Assembly: GCA_035570275.1 (NCBI GenBank)
Contig: DATMNI010000079.1
Location: 1 to 36,430, forward strand
Source: DATMNI01 sp035570275
Lineage (GTDB): Bacteria; Acidobacteriota; Terriglobia; Bryobacterales; Bryobacteraceae
Reading direction: 5' to 3'
Length of the DNA: 36,430 nt
The notes under the pieces were generated by a model. That model ran no database searches. It worked only from the letters and a program-made list of their open reading frames with translations, and had not been told where the DNA came from. The position numbers and the translations under genes were made by a program. Of the stretch, positions 32,814 through 36,430 are shown piece after piece. Each line of letters opens with the position of its first letter. The first letter of the stretch is position 1.

Positions 32814-33386
32814 ATGGAAAGAATGCTGCGCTATTACATCACGGATCGCCATGCGGCCGGCGGCGCCGAGGCCCTGCTGGAGTTCGTGGAGCGGGCGCTC
32901 CAGGAAGGCATTGCGCGCATTCAGATCCGCGAGAAGGATCTCTGCGCGCGCGACCTCTGCGCCCTCACGCGCCGCATCCTGGCGCTACCGAATCCGCACG
33001 CCACCCGCATTCTGGTGAACTCGCGCACCGATGTCGCCCTGGCCTGCGGCGCCCATGGCGTACACCTGCCCTCGAACTCAATTGAGCCGCGGACCTTGCG
33101 CGCCATCACGCCCCCGGGCTTCCTGATCGGCGTATCGGCGCACCACCTCGACGAACTGCGCGCGGCCGAAACCGGGGGCGCCGATTTCGCGGTCTTCAGC
33201 CCCATCTTCGAAACCGCGTCCAAAGCCGCGTACGGGCCGCCCCAAGGTCTCGACCGGCTGCGCGAAGCGGTGCGGGCAGTGACGATACCCGTGCTGGCGC
33301 TGGGCGGAGTCACCACGCAAAACGCCGCTCAGTGCCTGGCGGCCGGCGCGGCCGGAATCGCCGGCATTTCGCTGTTCCAACGCTGA
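32814..33386 (+). CDS. thiE: Thiamine-phosphate synthase
   Basis: 190 aa from the ATG at 32814, a little shorter than typical (about 210). It joins hydroxymethylpyrimidine diphosphate and thiazole phosphate to thiamine phosphate. TIM-barrel motifs: IARIQIREKDL, ILVNSRTDVALACGAHGVHL, GVSAHHLDELRAA, FAVFSPIFETASKAAYGP and VLALGGVTTQNAAQCLAAGA followed by GIAGISLF. No TPP riboswitch is possible in the 41-bp gap upstream. An ATG at 32823 would also serve. No other thiamine gene is in the window; the enzyme could alternatively be a TenI-like relative. Confidence 0.88.
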   Translation: MERMLRYYITDRHAAGGAEALLEFVERALQEGIARIQIREKDLCARDLCALTRRILALPNPHATRILVNSRTDVALACGAHGVHLPSNSIEPRTLRAITPPGFLIGVSAHHLDELRAAETGGADFAVFSPIFETASKAAYGPPQGLDRLREAVRAVTIPVLALGGVTTQNAAQCLAAGAAGIAGISLFQR

Positions 33387-33406
33387 CCCTACAACCACGC
33401 CGGCCG

Positions 33407-33790
33407 CTACCAGATGCAGCGTGCCGGGTAGCGATGAATGATTTCGTCTTTGGTAAGGATCGGCATCTCTTCGACCACCGCCTGCGCCACCAGCATGCGG
33501 TCGAAGGGGTCGCGATGAATACCCGGCAGACGGTCTACGGCGTAGGCATGCGCCGCCTCGACCGGAAGGACGCGCGCTCCGAGCCCTTCAACCCATACAG
33601 CTAACCGCTCCACCGGGTCTGAGACGTCGAACCCGGGTGTGCGAGACTTGATGACGATCTCCCACATGGAGATCACGCTTACCACCAGCGAGTCCTTGCG
33701 GGCAACGCAGATCCTGCGAGCCCTGGGTGACAACCTGTCGGGGTCGCGCGCCGCCCACAGCAGGGTCGATGTGTCGAGAAGATAGTTCAC
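33407..33790 (-). CDS. vapC: VapC-type PIN-domain toxin, second module
   Basis: 127 aa from the GTG at 33790, which overlaps the antitoxin stop as GTGA. Active-site acids are Asp6 in YLLDTSTLL, Glu44 in SMWEIVIK, Asp94/Asp97 in HRDPFDRMLVAQA and Asp115 in LTKDE. The HRDPFDR phrase is typical of the subgroup that pairs with Phd/YefM antitoxins, and that is the neighbour here. Its 3' end converges on thiE with 20 bp between. Confidence 0.92.
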   Translation of the reverse strand: MNYLLDTSTLLWAARDPDRLSPRARRICVARKDSLVVSVISMWEIVIKSRTPGFDVSDPVERLAVWVEGLGARVLPVEAAHAYAVDRLPGIHRDPFDRMLVAQAVVEEMPILTKDEIIHRYPARCIW

Positions 33791-34032
33791 AGCTTTCCGC
33801 CAAGGAATGCGTCGACCTCTTCATCGGTCATGGGCCGTTCCCAACCTTCCGGCATCTCAAACGGGGCGGTGTCAAACCCCAGCCGACGCTTTTTCCGGCG
33901 CGGCTCGCGGTACGGCACCAGTTCTGCCACCGGCTTCCCATCCCGCATGATCACCACTTTTTCGCCGCCGGCCACTTCTTTCAGCAGCCGCGAAAGGTTG
34001 GATTTTGCCTCGTGAACGTTGTAGCTCCGCAT
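33787..34032 (-). CDS. Phd/YefM-type antitoxin
   Basis: 81 aa. The N-terminal Phd fold (MRSYNVHEAKSNLSRLLKEV, then GEKVVIMRDGKPVAELVPY) binds DNA and the C-terminal tail (MPEGWERPMTDEEVDAFLGG) should block the toxin. It precedes and overlaps the PIN toxin gene, the normal order. The upstream 34044-34067 region has a dyad suited to autoregulation. Confidence 0.92.
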   Translation of the reverse strand: MRSYNVHEAKSNLSRLLKEVAGGEKVVIMRDGKPVAELVPYREPRRKKRRLGFDTAPFEMPEGWERPMTDEEVDAFLGGKL

Positions 34033-34043
34033 AACGTCTTTAT

Positions 34044-34067
34044 CTTAGCCCACTGACGTTAGCTAAG
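34044..34067 (-). promoter_or_regulatory. Dyad CTTAGC-N12-GCTAAG, likely operator of the Phd/VapC module
   Basis: Perfect 6-bp arms 12-29 bp upstream of the antitoxin ATG. On the minus strand TAAGAT at the inner edge could be the -10. Confidence 0.45.
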
Positions 34068-34084
34068 CACACGGCTTCATAAAC

Positions 34085-34190
34085 ACCGTCGCGTATTTCG
34101 ACGAAACCGCTCCCTAACGGTCGCGGCTCTGATCGAGCCGCGAGGCCTTGATCGGAGCCGCGCGCGTAAGCAAGCGGTTTCCCGAGGGCG
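34085..34190. repeat. Long palindromic REP-like element, copy C
   Basis: The most complete outer arms: ACCGCTCCCTAACGGTCGCG on the left and CGCGCGTAAGCAAGCGGT on the right, around TGATCG. An internal partial duplication adds GAGGCCTTGATCGGAGCCGC. It lies directly beyond the uvrB stop, in the same orientation as copies A and B. Confidence 0.85.
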
Positions 34191-34191
34191 C

Positions 34192-36168
34192 CTACCCTAC
34201 AAGCTTCAACGTCTTCACGCGGTCTCGCAACTGCGCCGCCTTCTCGAACTCGAACTTGCGGGCGGCATCGCGCATCCGCTCTTCCAGTTCGCCTATGAAC
34301 TTGATGCGCTGCTCCGGCGTCAGCGCCTCCACTTCCTCGTCCGATTCCAGCGGCACCGTGACGTAATCGCCCTCCGCCACCGCCACCAGGCTCATATCGA
34401 TGGGCTTCACGATGGATTGCGGAGTGATGTTGTTGCGCTCGTTGTACTCCAGTTGCACCGCCCGGCGGCGGCCCGTTTCGCCCAGCGCTTTCCGCATGCT
34501 GTCCGTCATCACGTCGCCGTACAAAATGGCGTGGCCTTCCACGTGGCGCGCCGCGCGTCCGATGGTCTGGATCAGCGCGCCCCACGACCGCAGAAAGCCC
34601 TCCTTGTCGGCATCCAGAATCGCTACCAGCGAAACTTCCGGCAGGTCCAGGCCCTCGCGCAGCAGGTTGATTCCCACCAATACGTCGAACTCGCCGCGCC
34701 GCAGGTCGCGCAGGATGCGGATGCGGTCGAACGTGGTGATTTCCGAATGCAGATACCGGCAGCGCACCCCGACTTCGGAGTAGTATTCCGCCAGATCCTC
34801 GGACATGCGTTTGGTCAGCGTGGTCACCAGCACCCGCTGGTTCACCTCCACGCGCTTGCGGATCTCTCCCAGCAGATCGTCAACCTGGCCCTTCACCGGC
34901 CGGATCTCCACGGTCGGGTCCACCAACCCGGTCGGCCGGATGATCTGTTCGATTACCTCGCCCGCCGTCTTCGTCAACTCGTACGGGCCCGGCGTCGCCG
35001 AAACGTACACCAACTGGTTGACGCGATGCTCAAACTCCTCGAACGTCAGCGGCCGGTTGTCCAGCGCGCTGGGCAGCCGGAATCCGTGCGCCACCAGCAC
35101 TTCCTTCCGCGAGCGGTCGCCGTGATACATGCCGTGCAATTGCGGAACCGTCTGATGGCTCTCGTCCAGGAAGATGATGGAATCGTGCGGCAGGTAATCC
35201 AGCAGCGTGGGGGGCGCTTCGCCCGGCAGGCGCCCCGAAAAATGGCGCGAGTAATTCTCGATTCCGTGGCAGTACCCGATCTCCTTGATCATCTCCAGGT
35301 CAAACATGGTGCGCTGGTGCAGCCGCTGCGCCTCGATGGTCTTGCCCTGCTTCTGCAGTTCCTCGCGCCACCACTCCAACTCGGTGCGGATGCTTTGCAT
35401 GGCATCGAGCTTGGTCTCCTGCGACATCACGTAGTGCGTTTTCGGGTATATCGGCAGCCGCTGGTAGGTCTGCTTCACCTGCCCCAGCAGCGGATCGATC
35501 TGCGACAGGCTCTCCACTTCGTCGCCCCAGAGCTCGATGCGATAGGCGTTGTCGTCATAGGTCGGGTAAATTTCAATCACGTCGCCGCGCACGCGGAAAG
35601 CGCCGCGGCGGAAATCCGTGTCGTTACGCTCGTACAGAATCTCCACCAGTTTGGAGACGATCTGGTTGCGTGAGATTTTCTGCCCTTTTTCGAGCATCAG
35701 CAACATGCCATAGTAGGCTTCGGGCGACCCCAGGCCGTAAATGCAGCTCACGCTGGCGATGATCACGCAATCGCGCCGCTCGAACAGCGATTTCGTCGCC
35801 GCCAGACGCAGTTTGTCGAGCTCGTCGTTGATCGTGGACTCTTTTTCGATGTAAACGTCGCTGGAGGGAATGTAGGCTTCCGGCTGGTAGTAATCGTAAT
35901 AGCTGACGAAATACTCCACCGCGTTGTCCGGGAAGAACGATTTGAACTCGTGGTAAAGCTGCGCCGCCAGCGTCTTGTTGTGCGCCAGCACCAGGGCGGG
36001 GTGGCCGATTGCCTCGATCACCTTGGCCATCGTGAACGTCTTGCCGGATCCCGTGACGCCAAGCAGAACCTGATGCTGCGCGCCTTCCCGAATGCCGCGG
36101 GTCAGCTCCGCAATGGCATTCACCTGGTCCCCGCGCGGCCGATAATTCACTACCAACCGAAAGCCCAT
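34192..36168 (-). CDS. uvrB: UvrB, excinuclease ABC subunit B
   Basis: 658 aa, full length. UvrB is the helicase-like damage-verifying subunit of nucleotide excision repair that receives DNA from UvrA and recruits UvrC. The Walker A is GVTGSGKT (37-44); then YYDYYQPEAYIPSSDVYIEK and the beta-hairpin region, ESTINDELDKLR, DESHQTVPQL, RTELEWW, QTIGRAARH of motif VI, and a C-terminal UVR motif (LEERMRDAARKFEFEKAAQL). The ATG at 36168 gives the expected start GDQVNAIAEL a few residues in. The TACACT hexamer 6 nt upstream suggests a leaderless message. It stands alone, bounded by a palindromic repeat. Confidence 0.98.
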   Translation of the reverse strand: MGFRLVVNYRPRGDQVNAIAELTRGIREGAQHQVLLGVTGSGKTFTMAKVIEAIGHPALVLAHNKTLAAQLYHEFKSFFPDNAVEYFVSYYDYYQPEAYIPSSDVYIEKESTINDELDKLRLAATKSLFERRDCVIIASVSCIYGLGSPEAYYGMLLMLEKGQKISRNQIVSKLVEILYERNDTDFRRGAFRVRGDVIEIYPTYDDNAYRIELWGDEVESLSQIDPLLGQVKQTYQRLPIYPKTHYVMSQETKLDAMQSIRTELEWWREELQKQGKTIEAQRLHQRTMFDLEMIKEIGYCHGIENYSRHFSGRLPGEAPPTLLDYLPHDSIIFLDESHQTVPQLHGMYHGDRSRKEVLVAHGFRLPSALDNRPLTFEEFEHRVNQLVYVSATPGPYELTKTAGEVIEQIIRPTGLVDPTVEIRPVKGQVDDLLGEIRKRVEVNQRVLVTTLTKRMSEDLAEYYSEVGVRCRYLHSEITTFDRIRILRDLRRGEFDVLVGINLLREGLDLPEVSLVAILDADKEGFLRSWGALIQTIGRAARHVEGHAILYGDVMTDSMRKALGETGRRRAVQLEYNERNNITPQSIVKPIDMSLVAVAEGDYVTVPLESDEEVEALTPEQRIKFIGELEERMRDAARKFEFEKAAQLRDRVKTLKLVG

Positions 36169-36174
36169 TCATAC

Positions 36175-36180
36175 AGTGTA
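36175..36180 (-). promoter_or_regulatory. Candidate -10 hexamer (TACACT) for uvrB
   Basis: TACACT ends 6 nt before the ATG at 36168; no ribosome site lies between. No recognisable -35 or LexA-type box is seen. Confidence 0.35.
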
Positions 36181-36430
36181 CCCGCCGGCCCCTACGGTGC
36201 TTTTCTGCGGGCAATTGCGAACCGTCCATGCCGGAATCTCAGGAGTGGGCGCTAATTCCTGGAGGGTCAACCGAAATCGCATTCCCGCCGCTTGTCCGGC
36301 AAGGCCGGTAAACGGTGACGGCAAAATCGACTTTTTCTTCGCCCTGAATTCAAGCGGTTACAGACATTCGCCCCCGAAACCCCTTGACCGCTGTGCTACT
36401 TTCCAATCAGAAGGTCTCGCCCACCGCGAT
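36181..36430. other. Right-edge non-coding sequence
   Basis: No gene is supported in the last 250 bases. CCCTTGACC near 36381 could be the -35 of a promoter for a gene beyond the window, but no matching -10 is clear. Confidence 0.4.

Noticed and set aside
34417..35673. 418-codon plus-strand frame opposite uvrB
   Set aside because: It lies entirely within uvrB on the other strand, with His/Leu/Arg-rich shadow composition and no recognisable domain.

Overview
The window looks like chromosome from a high-GC acidobacterium of the Bryobacterales/Candidatus Solibacter type. This is inferred from lineage-flavoured families: a duplicated orphan permease (ADOP, TIGR03434) at 20777-23242, a broken gene carrying the Solibacter C-terminal domain TIGR03437 at 5588-6873, an Oar-like carboxypeptidase-domain TonB receptor at 13215-16088, a DUF1552 protein, and several families of short palindromic intergenic repeats. 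I see no rRNA, tRNA, CRISPR array, prophage or complete insertion sequence.

Layout. 1-3327: the start of an exported PQQ/beta-propeller protein running off the left edge, one orphan 145-aa protein, and two long repeat-rich gene-poor stretches. 3328-5424: an exported TPR protein and a MacB-type permease in one operon with no ATPase. 5494-6975: a propeller/TIGR03437 pseudogene between two direct copies of a palindromic repeat. 7145-10559: ROK kinase and SDR oxidoreductase downstream of a WYL regulator, which diverges from a DinB-like gene over a perfect palindrome. 10675-16088: pyruvate kinase, an M48-like protein whose HExxH reads HSIAH, and the TonB receptor. 16361-18413: a GxxExxY gene with an internal deletion, a possible 26-codon gene with a strong ribosome binding site and a terminator, and a serine hydrolase. 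18520-23242: GT39-like membrane glycosyltransferase, exported SRPBCC protein, ADOP permease. 23539-27740: DUF1552 plus exported ankyrin protein ending in a very clear intrinsic terminator, facing an RNase H-like exonuclease gene. 27895-31380: YihY/BrkB membrane protein, alginate-lyase-like protein and tryptophanase. 31387-34032: a VapBC module with a textbook promoter and operator, FmdE-like protein, ThiE, and a Phd/VapC module. 34192-36168: uvrB.

This is mostly ordinary chromosome; no multi-gene undescribed system is obvious. The points most worth following are: the repeat families (above all a long palindrome present three times, twice bracketing a decayed gene); a recurring arrangement in which a TANNNT-like -10 hexamer sits 5-8 nt before the start codon, suggesting leaderless mRNAs; the small gene at 16877; and the M48 protein lacking its catalytic glutamate.
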